From positions 4,522,940 to 4,586,939 of the forward strand of contig NW_009799101.1 of assembly GCF_000213175.1 (NCBI RefSeq): a stretch of 64,000 nucleotides of DNA, in the 5' to 3' direction. Every line of letters begins with the position of its first letter. The stretch's first letter is position 1. Below the pieces are notes generated by a model that ran no database searches, was not told the origin of the DNA, and saw nothing but the letters and a program-made list of their open reading frames with translations. The DNA is from Neurospora tetrasperma FGSC 2508. Taxonomy: Eukaryota > Ascomycota > Sordariomycetes > Sordariales > Sordariaceae. Shown here piece by piece: positions 1 through 10,529 of this stretch. Both the position numbers and the translations under genes were made by a program.

Positions 1-1309
1 GCCACAACCCCCTATCTTGAGCCTCGAGTCTTTGGCCGACCACCTTCAGAAGCAAGTCAATCGCATGGATGAATGCGAGAAGGCCTTTTCTGCACTCAGG
101 AAGAATATCGTCACCTTGAATAAGGCACTTGACAATAACACCGCCCTGGTTCAAGCGCTTCCAAAGTCTAGCTCAAAACCCAAGGCTGGACTTCCTGATG
201 TTGAGAAGTTCAACGGCGCTGCTTACACCTTCGAGACTTAGCTCCCTTCTATCCAAGCGAAACTCAGGATCGATGGAGATGCTATAGGCAATACTGAAGC
301 CCAATTCTGGTATCTCTTCTCCCGGCTCGATGGAAAGATCCAAGCCTTGGTGATGCCCCAGGTTCAACAAGCTTCGGAACTTCAGGTTTTCGATCCTCAA
401 GACTTGCTCGATCAACTGAACCGCATCTACGATGATCCTCACAAAGTCCAGCAAGCCGAAAACGCTCTCTACGCACTCCGCCAAGGTGATGAAGGCTTTG
501 GTCTGTTTATGGCTAAGTTTGAAAGGCTTCTCTATAAGGCAAAAGCCAACCTTTGGACTGAACCAGCAAAAATCTCTCTCATCCGCCAAGCTCTCAACAA
601 GGACACTCGCAAACGTGCTCAACTTCTCCGCCCAGTTCCGGTTACTTACGTGGACTACGTACAAAAACTCAAAGAAGTCGTGAACTCTATCCATAAATCT
701 AAAGATAAAGATGCTATGGAGATCGATGCCATCCAAGCAGCTAAGAAATCAACAGCCACTATCTCAACTTTAGAGCTGGCCGGACCGTCCCGCTCTCGGG
801 CGCAGCTGCATATGGTTGAAGGTCTCTTATCTGATGATGTAGAATCAGACGATGACGACGATGACGACGATGAAGAGGATTCTGGTCATGAGTTCGGATG
901 TGATCATTCAATTGATTCTGAGCCTGATTTTGAGCGCAAGCTGGAGCGCATGGCGTATAGTAGCCGTACCAGATGCTGAGATTCCATCTCATCCTTTTCT
1001 TTCACATGTTCTAGATCGCGTTGCTTCTTATGATGTCAGGTGTACCCATCCAGATTGTCGGGTCCTGTCATCTCAATCTTTACTTCTCTTCGACTCTGGG
1101 GCTGAGTCTTCTTCGAAGGGGGGGGTGATGTCATGGCGCTGCCAGACATGCTGGATCACGTGCATGTTCAGTCCTTCCATCTCAAGCATATAAGGCTGTC
1201 ACTCCTTCCATCCGATGTAGTTAGCTTCTTCTTCTTCTTCATCTTTAATTATTTATTACATTCGTCTGATTATTCGTGTCCCAGCACTCGAGATCTACGT
1301 GACGTGACA
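1..1309 (+). mobile_element. LTR retrotransposon fossil with Gag-like domain (Ty3/Gypsy-like)
   Basis: A Gag-type coding remnant occupies roughly 17-979. It has a helical capsid-like segment rich in Leu/Gln/Asp followed by a very acidic Asp/Glu run (about 843-885). It is followed at about 1116-1125 by a purine tract and then a short LTR. No protease, reverse transcriptase or integrase is visible between Gag and the LTR, so the copy is broken, internally deleted or from a non-autonomous family. It is cut by the left edge of the window, so its 5' LTR cannot be seen. Fungal Gypsy Gag is the best family match from the look of the protein; Copia is less likely. The Gag part still reads well, which suggests moderate rather than great age. 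Confidence 0.6.
1126..1309 (+). repeat. probable 3' LTR (about 184 bp) of the Gag element
   Basis: The segment directly follows a G-rich polypurine tract, begins TGATGTCA and ends near TGACGTGACA, giving TG...CA ends with a short imperfect inverted repeat. It contains a CATATAAGG TATA-like site at about 1187. Only this one LTR lies in the window, so the exact end is approximate. Confidence 0.5.
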
Positions 1310-2850
1310 ATTAGGAAAAGCGGCGTACAAAAGTGACTATATTATATAATTTACTAATAGGGCCCCGCTTCTACTATTTTATTACTACTTTTTTATTATC
1401 CTCGAATATAAATTTAATAAGACTACGAAAATCCCCCTTTAAGAAAACCTTCACTACAAAATTTAAAATATAACTATAGTAATATAAGTAGAAGCGAATT
1501 TAATATTCCTTGATTTTAAATTTAAGGATAGGAAAATTCTTATTAGAATAGAAGCTATTAATAAAGTAAATAATACAAAGATTGTTTAACTTTGTATTAT
1601 CGTACTAGAAGTAGCCAATCTAATTTTCATCCCGCAATTTAAATTAATTAAGAACTTTTAGAATAATTAACGTAATATTAGTACTATTGTACCCCTCCTT
1701 TATATAATATAGATTAAGGAGGTAATTATATAATACCCTATCCTTATTAATATAGTAAATATAGACCCCTAATAGAGTGTAGTTATTGCTAAAGGTCTAG
1801 AGATTAAAAGAGATATACTTTTTAAATAGGCTTGCTAATAGCATATTTTTAATATTCTAAAATTCTTTTAAATAATTGTAGTCGACCCAAGATTTGATTG
1901 TATTCCCGTCTTCGAGTAATAATTTCGTTACTAATTCAGAGGTAAGAAGGGATAAGAGTTAATAAAAACTCGGGTTAGTAATACTATTAAAAGGTACGTT
2001 ATAATTAATAACCTAATTAAATAATAATTCTTTAAAAGCATTAGTAATAGGTTTAGGGATTAAAATGTACTTTAATTTGTAAGCTTCTACAATTTATTAA
2101 TATATATTCTAAGTAATTAAAGTTATTAAGTATTTAATTAGCAGCGCGTCTCCTTCGTTAAATCCTTCAACGTTGTAAATCTATTTAAGGTGGCTGATAG
2201 TAGAATTCGTAGTAGTACTAAGATATATTTAATTATAACTACTGTAAAATTACGCTTGCCCGACGGTCTTTATAATAATAACGCCGCCATCTTTTACCTC
2301 CTCTTTAATTTTAATAAACTAAATACTATAGTATTTAATTAGTAATATACGGGGCTATTAATACTCCAGCTTATTATTAATTACATATTCCTTTCCCCTA
2401 TATTTAATATAGGGGAATTTACTTATTTATAAGAGTATTTATATAATATATACGCTAGCAGTTAGTTTTAATACTTCTAGCGGAGTATTAGGGAAGTAAT
2501 GTACCTTATCCCTTAATTTAGTAGTAAACTCTTTAATATATTAAAAAATATTAATTTAAAATTATTAGGTCCTTTATAAAGCGGTAAAAGTATTAGGGGT
2601 AGTAAGGGAGCTAATTACTTCTACTAAAGAAGAATTAACGGTAGAAGTACTCTCCGCTATCTTAATAGTAGAAAGTAATAAAGAAGGATAATAAAAGTAA
2701 TAACGAAGGTTAGGGGGAAGGTAAGGGAGCCTAGTATATATAATTAGTAATTAGGGAGTATAGAAGTAGCTTAATTTCTTTTTAATATTATATTAATATT
2801 ACTATATATTAAATAAATTAATAAGGCTAGTACGTACCCCCCAACGCCCT
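1310..2850. repeat. AT-rich block, RIP-like
   Basis: About 1.5 kb of extremely AT-rich sequence dominated by TpA, with stops in all six frames and no ORF worth reporting. The sharp change of composition at both sides and the loss of C/G are what repeat-induced point mutation leaves in sordariomycete repeats. The original element is not recognisable. The remaining G/C-bearing patches look like an old coding repeat, but I cannot assign a family. Confidence 0.65.
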
Positions 2851-3135
2851 CAAACGGGCGCTAGAACCCTACTAATGTAGTATTGGGAGTAGACTTTTTA
2901 TACCCCGTTTGAACGGATACGGCACCAGGATCCAGACATTAGAAAGATCTGGATTCCCAGCCAAAATCTACCCCTTCAAATATTACGAGCCATAGTACGC
3001 AATCTGAGCCAAACAAGCAATCAAAGCGGGTCCAACTAGATCATTTGCGTTGTTACTCGATTTACTTACCTCATTTGCCTCAAATTATTACTTATTATTT
3101 GTTATTTGACTCAGTCCGAACACTAATTATAGTAG
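2851..3135. other. transition between AT-rich block and first paralogue
   Basis: Base composition returns to normal here. A short perfect hairpin lies near 2848-2864 (CCCTCAAACGGGCG context). No gene is seen. The upstream exon and promoter of the gene starting about 3136 may have been lost into the neighbouring AT-rich block. Confidence 0.4.
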
Positions 3136-4548
3136 GCGCAGTTTGGTATTACACCCACCGGTCACGAAGAGCTTCTCGAGCACAATCCACTAAGCAACGT
3201 CACTGAGGCCAACATTCAATCTCCTATCCACCTAGCCAACCTCGCGAACGACAGCTCACCGATCAGACATATTCCTGGAAGCATCTCCCCCGCCTCACGC
3301 ATTGAGGTCCGCTTGTCTACCGATAGTCTTCATTATGCAAACAACCATACAGGTGGTAGTTCCACCCTCAGCGACCGGGAGTTGAGCCTGCTCAACCACC
3401 CAACCCAAGTAGTTTACGGACCTGATGGTATGGACCCAATCAACCAACCTAGCGGCTACCCATCTGCTCAAGGAAGATAGATTGGCGAAGTCGCCGCTGT
3501 GCCCTCTCTATCGACTGTTGTCGAATCAATTGCCTTTTCTACCATGAATCCCGCTCCTTCACGCGACGATCCCCAACTCATTGGCGCCGATACTGTCATA
3601 GGAGGTAGTCAGCCTCACGATTCCGAGCTACAGTTACCGTTTCCCTCCCTGCCTCCTGGAGGTTGGGATGAACAAGGCAATCCCATTTTTTGCGACATTC
3701 CTCGCCCTGAGCCTTCTCTGCCTGAGCGGGCTCGTTCTGAGCTGGCTTTTGACGAGTGGGTCAGTGATGAGCAAGTTGCCCCTGATACCGCTGTGCTTCC
3801 GCCCTCTCTGTCTCGCTTCGAACTTCAACAGCCTCGTCTGACCGTCCCTCAGCCGCATCTTGATGAACAAGGCCATTCTAACCCTACCCCTCAAGAGCCG
3901 GCTCCTGATCTTTATGCCGCCGACGAAGTTCTCGCGGACTTTTCTTTTTTCGACATATTTGGAGAACCTGGTCCAGCTGGCCTCGCTTCCACTACGCCCG
4001 CCATTGCAGAGCGCGCCGAAGCTGCTTCTCGCAAGCGCGCTACTCCCGAGCCCGCTTCTCCCGAGCCCGTATCCACCGAAAACGCTCCTGCCCAGTCTGC
4101 TCCTGCCCGAGCTCCTGCCCGAGCTCTTTCTGCCAGGCCTGCTTTTCGTGCGCGCATGCCTATCATTGTCGAGAGAGAGTGTCGGTACGCAAATTGCAAA
4201 GCCAAGGCTTAGGCGCCCACGGCTAAGTTGTGTTTCGATCACCTCGAGGTTTCTCCCAGCCCTGCAATGCAACAGATAATCAAGTAACGCTACGCGAGGG
4301 GCTTTTACACCTGTACAGGATGTATAAAAACGGAAATTCCAGTCCGCGACAAGTACTGCAAAGTCAAGTGCTTGGGCAAGAGTAGAGCGCAGAACAAGCG
4401 GAAGAAGGAAGGTAAGCCGGCGACGCGGGCCGGTGGAGGCGGATCGAAGAAAGGAGATGTCGGTGGTCGCAAGAAACGCGACGGTAACGGCAAGGGCTCT
4501 GGTGCCGCTGGAGCGGTCTTGAACGGCAGGGTCCAAAAGGCGGCGTGA
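3136..4548 (+). pseudogene. UAG-finger paralogue 1, probably 5'-truncated
   Basis: One reading frame runs from about 3136 to a TGA at 4546 with three in-frame stops: UAG at 3478, UAG at 4210 and UAA at 4285. The first real ATG in good context is at 3544. The part before 4210 is Pro/Glu/Ala-rich with an acidic-aromatic stretch (DFSFFDIF). The UAG at 4210 sits in the finger C-x4-C-x4-UAG-x6-C-x2-H. The frame continues to a second ribbon (YTCTGC ... CKVKC) and a Lys/Gly-rich basic tail of about 60 residues. The UAG at 4210 is the family position; the other two stops are specific to this copy and suggest decay, although the upstream UAG could be recoded in the same way. It lies next to the RIP-like block. 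Confidence 0.6.
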
Positions 4549-4771
4549 GAGTTCGACTTTCATTGTCCAGTCGGCTTTTGGGGCCATCTTGCGGTAGTCC
4601 ATCTCGCATCATGGGCCCGAAAGACATGGAAACTTTGCGGACTATAGTCAGAGGACGATTTACATGCATGGGCCACACTGAGGGGAGAAGTCGGGTAAGG
4701 ATGATGCGTTTTTGGGGCTTTCATTGGGACTGCCCGGGTGTCTTGCTTTGGGAGCTGTTTCCTCCCGGTGT
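4549..4771. other. spacer, nothing recognised
   Basis: Spacer after the basic tail of paralogue 1. No gene, RNA or repeat is recognised. Confidence 0.4.
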
Positions 4772-5395
4772 CTATAACCCCCAGAACAGACAGCAAATGT
4801 CACGAGCGGGTCTCAGTCGAAGAATTGCTTCATAGTATTTTAGTTCGCGGAAATGCTTTACCATCTGTGAGTTGAGATGCAAAGACAAAAGATTGATAGG
4901 AATTTCGAGCCCAATATCACTTTTCCACAACTTGACTTCAGCGCTTTGCGCCAGTGCCTCGCCCTCTTCGCGCTTCCTGGCACAATTTTCCTTGATCATT
5001 CTTGCCCGCACATCGTGCCTACGATTCTCATAGTCAGCAACCAAGGCGAGTTTGCCACGTCTTCGACAATTCCTCCTACTGTTCCTCTTGCGATGATCAT
5101 ATTATGTGCCCCAGGGTCGTGATGGCCGTTGGCGGGCTATCTCCGCCACAACGTCGTCTAAAAACTGAAGATGCATGGCGGGCGGTAGTGCAGTTGCATC
5201 CAGATTCTTACCGCTGGCTACGAGAAGATCTCTCCCGTTGTCTTTTGGACGAGCCTTTGTCGTAATGCAATCTGCACAATCGTTTTCTTCGACTCCGGCA
5301 TGTCCTTTTACCCAATGAAGCTCCGGACAGAGAAGCGGCACATTGCTAAGGAGGTCGCAAGTGGCCTTCGCGTTTTGACTTCGCGTTATGGCTTA
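4772..5395 (-). mobile_element. RNase H-like remnant, possibly from a LINE (Tad-like)
   Basis: On the minus strand, about 5102-5395 encodes a stretch with the RNase H signature LHWVKGHAGVEENDCADC, that is the WVxGHxGxxxNxxAD motif with its His and Asp. A separate minus frame at 4772-5044 is Lys/Arg/Glu-rich and may be the same unit further downstream, separated by stops. No reverse transcriptase is seen. Fungal Tad-type LINEs carry an RNase H with this motif, but a decayed host RNase H1 gene is an alternative. Confidence 0.4.
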
Positions 5396-6475
5396 TGAGT
5401 TGATTACGATCAAATGTTACGACCACGAGGCTTACCTCCACTCAGTCGGGAGGGTACTTATGTTGAACGGAGAAACGTCGATAATATCAATCGCAACAAG
5501 GGCATGGCGGAGGTTAGAGGGAAGCGGACTTCAGAACTCGTAGACAAGACCGCAAACGCAAACGCTGTTTGTCTCATACACTCAAAGAATCAAAGGACGG
5601 ATAAGCTCCTGTCCTAGACAAAAGCATTTAAGGGCTTGACAGGTATGCTTCTGCTACGATGCCGGTGAAATGGAAGAGTGTCCTGCGTCCTTTGACCTGG
5701 ATGAAAAATACGGTAATGCATTACGAACCCGCGGTAATTATCATCACTCCCTCATAGGAAGCCCGGGGCCGGGGACTGCCACCGGCTACCGATCCCCATC
5801 TACCGGCCGGCTAGAGAAGCCCTGCCCTAGCTACTCATGGGTATCTACTGAGTGCTGGTCGGCCTGGCAACGTGGGTACGTACCGGGGTGGTCATGTGAT
5901 CAAGGTTGACATCGACAGCGTTGTTCAGAGGATTGGGCCTGCCCACTGGCAGCCAGGAGAGGCCCTAACCCAGCCACTCATAGGGATCTACTAGGTGCTG
6001 GTCGGCCTGGCAACGGGGATGCTTACGGTGGTGGTCATGTGATCAAGGTTGATATTTCGATCGCCGATTATGGCATGTCGCCCTGAGTGGTAGCTGCCTG
6101 TAGTTAATACCTACCGACCAGGCAGTATGTGGCGGGGAGCTAGTGGTCCGTGTCCTATCCTCGAACGGTGAAATGCACGCTGCTTTCCCGTTTTCCACCC
6201 ACAACCTATTTAAGTGGCCAAATTTCCAAGCGCAACCGATTTCTTTTCCTTTTCATCAACACACCATACTCCCACAAGTGAGAGAAAGTCATAATTATCC
6301 CACAACTGCTCGAGAGTCACCTCGTTGGTAGGTATTCCAGTCATCTAGCACGTCGGTGACTCTAGAGCAACACCTCTGGAACATCGGCGGGCTTTTCTTT
6401 GATTGATCAAAGGTAGACCTACCAACCAACAATCCAAACGCAAAATGCGCAGCTCCTTTGGTCAGAACTGACACC
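5396..6475. other. spacer with duplicated segment and probable 5' region of paralogue 2
   Basis: No coding gene is recognised. An imperfect direct duplication lies at 5809-6052. A TATTTAAG TATA-like site lies at about 6207, roughly 270 bases before the start of paralogue 2. A short upstream ORF of eight codons (6445-6471) ends just before the ATG at 6476 and could reduce initiation there. Confidence 0.35.
5809..6052. repeat. tandem imperfect duplication of about 100 bp
   Basis: Two arms, about 5809-5915 and 5950-6052, share blocks such as GTGCTGGTCGGCCTGGCAAC and GGTCATGTGATCAAGGTTGA in the same order, with small indels between them. The unit is not seen elsewhere in the window. Confidence 0.6.
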
Positions 6476-7810
6476 ATGTACCTTAGTACCCCAGATCTGA
6501 AGATGGAAGAACAGTCCTCGACTAATGCCGCCGGCAACACAAAGCCGGCGTCGCTGCCCTTGCAAGAGCACCAGGAGTCAAACTATCCTAACATGTGGGG
6601 TGATCATGGAAACCTTACGGGGATTGTCTGGTCCAGCCCCTCCATGGATGTTGCGAGCTACGCAACTGGTAGTATCAGCCTCCAAGGTAACGAGCAGAAC
6701 ATGATCATGTCTCACGGTAATGAACCTCAAGACATGCACTTGTCGATCCGTCATGATGAAGCCATTGATAGAGGTACCCCCAACAACGGAGGCACTCATA
6801 CCCAAAACAATGGAGTCACTCATACCTCCACCGACAACAATGGGTTCACTTACACTCACCAAGACGGATCAACTCATATCCCCCTCAACCAAGGCGCCCA
6901 TACCCACAACAACGGAGTCACCTATGACTATAACAGTGGATTCACTCACATCCACAACAACGATTCCACTCACAATCACCCTAACGGTGTCACTTACACC
7001 CACCACGACGGAGTCAACTATAACTACAACAACGTTGAGGTAGCAACTCACACCCCCCACAATGGAGTCGCCCATCACCAAAACAACGGATTCATTCACA
7101 TCCACAACAACGATACGCAAACCCACCACAACGGAGTCAACCATAACTACAACAATGTAGCCACTCATATCCCCCAAAACGGAGTCAACCATAACTACAA
7201 CAACGTAGCCACTCACACCTACTACAACGGAGTCATTCAGAATCACCACGACGGAGTCAACCGTAACTTCAACAACGGAGTTACTCATACCCCCAACAAC
7301 GATTCCTGTTACACCCACCACAACGGAGGCACTCATACCCCCCACGACGGAGTCATCCATAATTACAATAACGTAGCCACTCACACGCCCACCAACGGAT
7401 TCGCTCACGTCCACAACAACGGAGTTACTCACAATCACGACAACAATATCGCTAACATCCACCAGAACGGAATCATCCCTCCCAATCCAGGCTTAAGCAA
7501 CAACCGCGTTCAGCGCCCGCCCATTATTATCACCGACAAGTGCCACAAATGCGCTTTACCCGCCTAGGCGCCGGGTAAACGCTACTGCTTTGGACACTTG
7601 GGCAACCGCTTCTCCAGAGCCCGGCAAGCTCTGGTTACGGAGCGGTACGCTCGAGGTTATTACACTTGCTCGAAGTGCTATAACGAGGAGCTCGAGGAAC
7701 CTCGGCTGTGTGATGCCTGCCGCCAAGTCGGCCGAGACGTGCGGGCTAGGCGGGCCGCAGGGATTCCTCCGACTGGAGGAAAATGGGCCAGGGGCACCAA
7801 GCGTGCCTAA
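6476..7810 (+). CDS. UAG-finger paralogue 2: Asn/His-repeat protein with recoded stop
   Basis: The ATG at 6476 (ACACCATGT) opens a frame of 363 codons to a UAG at 7565, and the same frame continues for 80 codons to TAA at 7808. Residues about 100-340 are a long Asn/His/Thr/Gly-rich repeat built on variants of NNGVTHT. After a short linker (PPIII) comes the finger C-HK-C-ALPA-UAG-APGKRY-C-FG-H, then a second ribbon CSKC...CDAC and a basic tail ending near KWARGTKRA. The downstream part has no further stop and is well conserved with the fragments at 8.3-9.2 kb. Function is unknown; a metal- or nucleic-acid-binding role is inferred from the Cys/His spacing. If the UAG is read as a stop, the product loses three of its zinc-ligand pairs. 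Confidence 0.75.
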
Positions 7811-8294
7811 TAGGCTTAGACTGAAGTGGTTGGAAGGCTTGGAAGGAATCAAAGTGAGAGGTGAAAGGGAACTGATAGCTAGGTATTGAACATCATGTGG
7901 TCGTGAGGGCTTGGGGGGGTCTTAAACGTGCTGGCATAGGAGTTTGATAATTCGCGGTACTCTACTTTCTTCTTGATTCTTTGTGAATACAATTCAAGGG
8001 ATTTTCCACTACAATTCTCTAAATCCGCGTGATCTCCGTTAGGTACCTCTACTATATAAACTTTGTCTTTCTGCACATGCATTGCATGGAACATTCTAAT
8101 TCAGGAATAATAACGATAAACCATCATACCATTCATACCAACACAACGAAAGACGTAACCACTTAGGCGGCGGATGAGCACCAGGAAACCGTCACAGGCA
8201 CAAATGTCGCCGAGAGGGAATTACATTGTCGCCTTTGACACCACGGTAGAGACGCCGGATGGCAGTCATCAAGCAGTGAACTGCTAGTCAGTGT
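7811..8294. other. spacer, no gene seen
   Basis: No convincing ORF. The sequence GTCAAAGTGAGAGGTGAAA just after paralogue 2 (about 7849) recurs after fragment 5 at about 9209, so the 3' flanks were duplicated together with the genes. Confidence 0.5.
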
Positions 8295-8555
8295 TAGGCG
8301 ACGGTCTAGTCCTCGGGTGCTGGCTACTGTTTTAAGCACCTGAAGAACCATCCGTCTGTGGCCCGCCAGGCCGCAGTATTCGAGGGATACCGCAGGGGTT
8401 TCTACTCTTGCAGCAAATGCTTTGTTCCGGGTATGGAGCGCGCGGGCCTCTGCCCATTTTGCCTAGCGACAGGCCATGCCACCCGGGCCAGAAGGGCGGC
8501 ACGCATTGCGCCCACTGGTGGAAAGTGGCGACGGGAAGGAAGCGCCCTACGATAG
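8295..8555 (+). pseudogene. UAG-finger fragment 3 (C-terminal half only)
   Basis: The frame reads Cys (8292), UAG (8295), A-T-V, UAG (8307), S-S-G-A-G-Y-C-F-K-H, so the family stop at 8307 keeps exact C-x4-UAG-x6-C-x2-H spacing and a second UAG directly follows the first Cys. It continues through CSKC...CPFC and the basic tail (RRAARIAPTGGKW) to TAG at 8553. No N-terminal half in this frame is visible upstream. Fragment 4 begins directly after it in another frame, as expected after unequal exchange. Confidence 0.65.
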
Positions 8556-8765
8556 GGTCAAACTACACCCCTCAGCAGCAGCGACCACCCATTATTGTCG
8601 AGGACAAATGCAGAAAGTGTCCTGCACTCGCCTAGGCGCCGGGTGCAAGCTTCTGTTCCCGGCATTTGGGTAACCGTCTTTCAAGAAGGCGTGAGCAGAT
8701 CGTCCGTGAGCGTTATGCTCGCGGCTTTCACAGTTGTAGCAAATGCTACAACGCCGAGATGACTA
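8556..8765 (+). pseudogene. UAG-finger fragment 4 (mosaic)
   Basis: The piece begins with a linker like that of paralogue 2 (QRPPIIVEDKC) and the finger C-RK-C-PALA-UAG-APGASF-C-SR-H, with UAG at 8633. It continues to RYARGFHSCSKCYNAEM and then runs into unrelated Thr-rich sequence, so the second ribbon has lost its distal Cys pair. The N-terminal half is missing. It looks like a fusion product between neighbouring copies. Confidence 0.6.
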
Positions 8766-9173
8766 CAACCACACAGACGCTTTGCCCGAGGTCCCCCCGG
8801 TCATATCTCGACACCAAGCCTCTTCACCAACGACAACCCGATTATCAACTCTACTCCTCATCCCTCCATGCCTCTGTCTGGCAACATCCCTGTCCCCTTT
8901 TTCGAGGCTGGAGTCGAGACCATCCATACCGACCGCCCGGTGGTTGCTGGTCCAGTGTACCCCTCTGAGCTAGCCCGCCAGGAGGTCATCAAGGCCACCA
9001 ACTTGAAGGGCTGTTACGTATGCAGCCGCTGCTACCGCGGCGGACTGGATACCCAGCGGCTCTGTGACAGGTGCCGCGGTGTTGGCCGAACTGCCAGGGC
9101 CAACCGCGAAGCGGGCAACCCGCCCCAGGGCGGTAAGTGGTCCAAGGGAAGCAAGCGTGCCAGCAAGGCCTAG
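8766..9173 (+). pseudogene. UAG-finger fragment 5, lacks the UAG finger
   Basis: The frame from about 8790 (ATG at 8868) gives a Pro/Ile/Asn-rich N-terminal piece, then passes directly to LARQEVIKATNLKG and the second ribbon CSRC...CDRC with the family basic tail (AGNPPQGGKWSKGSKRAS), ending at TAG 9171. The first finger and its UAG are deleted. It is the one copy here that could make a short protein without recoding. Whether it is expressed is unknown. Confidence 0.55.
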
Positions 9174-9618
9174 TGAAGGTCAAAGGTGGCTGCGGTTAAA
9201 GGAAGGAGTCAAAGTGAGAGGTGAAATGGAACAAAGAACCAGGTACCTCTATCGAATATCACAGGTATGTGGTCGTTAGGGCTTGTGGAGGTCTCAAACG
9301 TGCTGGTACGGGGGGTCGATATCTTGTTCGTGTTAGTCCACTCCTTCTTTGATCCTTTCTCGCTAGGTATAATACAAGGCACGGTTTTCGCTTCCTGTTG
9401 TCTCAACTCCTCATGATTTGTGGCCTCTAACTGGCGAGAGAGCTCCAGACAGAGGCACAACCTCCATGTTCCATGTTGATCAGATCTCGCACGGTCGCAG
9501 ATTTCCTAGGCCATGACCAGACTCACGGTTCCCCGAAAAGGACTTCCGTCCAGGGCCACCAGATGAGAGTCATTGGAAACGCCTCAACTGTCAGACGTCC
9601 CGTTCCGGGAGCGGCTTG
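9174..9618. other. spacer, no gene seen
   Basis: Begins with the duplicated 3' flank (GTCAAAGTGAGAGGTGAAA at about 9209). No gene is recognised. Confidence 0.45.
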
Positions 9619-10490
9619 TAAACTTCAATTCCTACTCCCGGAGGAAATCCCGGCTTTCCTGACGGAAACGTCAAGCTCTCCAACGTTGCCTCAGCTTCGA
9701 AGTGGCCCCACGCACCGGACGACAAAGGCATCACCGACAACACTGATGTCAACGACGACCTTGCCACTGGTACGATTGACGTTATACCATTCGTCGCGTC
9801 CACTAACAAGCGTTTTGTTGCGCATATGTCCCGCAAAAAAAGCCCGGCATCGGCGCCAAGCGTGTGTTTCAAGGACTTTCTTCCTTCAGGAATTCCCTAC
9901 ATCTCCGCATCAGTGTGAAAGACACGACTATCCCGACCGGTCATACCGATATCGAGGTCCAGCACCCCTCTCAGCCAAAGTCCATTACTGCTGAAAAAGA
10001 AGACACGTGCAAAGGGCCCAAAAACAAGAAGACAGGTATCCAGAGCTCTTGCAAGGCCACCGTCTAGCAGCCGGGTGCCCGAAAGTGTATGGACCACTTG
10101 TCTCCCCGCCCAAGCGCCACTTTGAAACGTCTGATCGAGTGGCGGCACGCCAGAGGAATTTGGTGTTGTTCCGGATGTATCTGGTGCCGCGCGCCTAAGC
10201 GCAACACTCTGTACGAGAGATGCGGCGAGAAGAACAAGCGTTGCAGGGGTGAGGCGACTGGAGATGCCAAAACGGAGGCAGCAAATGGTCCGGAAGGAGA
10301 TGGAAGTAGCGGAGCTTTGTCACTAAAGGCATCAAAGCCGAAGGTCTCGACGACGGAGGGAATGAAGGGGGTTGTGAAGGATTCCACGGGAGTTGGAGTT
10401 GGCGACACTTTGGTGTCGAGGGCATCACTGGCGTCAAAAACCGAGACGCCAGGATCTGGAATTTTGGCGGGCAGCCACAAGACAGTCTAG
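9619..10490 (+). CDS. UAG-finger paralogue 6, frame change in N-terminal half
   Basis: A coding-like frame (Asn/Asp/Val-rich, about 9622-9915) gives way to another frame by about 9900 that leads into C-KATV-UAG-QPGARK-C-MD-H, with UAG at 10065. The change of frame means either an unrecognised intron or a lesion. After the UAG the frame holds RHARGIWCCSGC, a Cys-containing second ribbon with altered spacing, and about 80 residues rich in Gly/Lys/Ser to a TAG at 10488. That last TAG is followed in frame by 12 further codons rich in Lys (GRVEKKKSQPKN) before TAA at 10527. The true start is not resolved. Confidence 0.5.
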
Positions 10491-10529
10491 GGCAGGGTGG
10501 AGAAGAAGAAGAGCCAGCCCAAGAACTAA

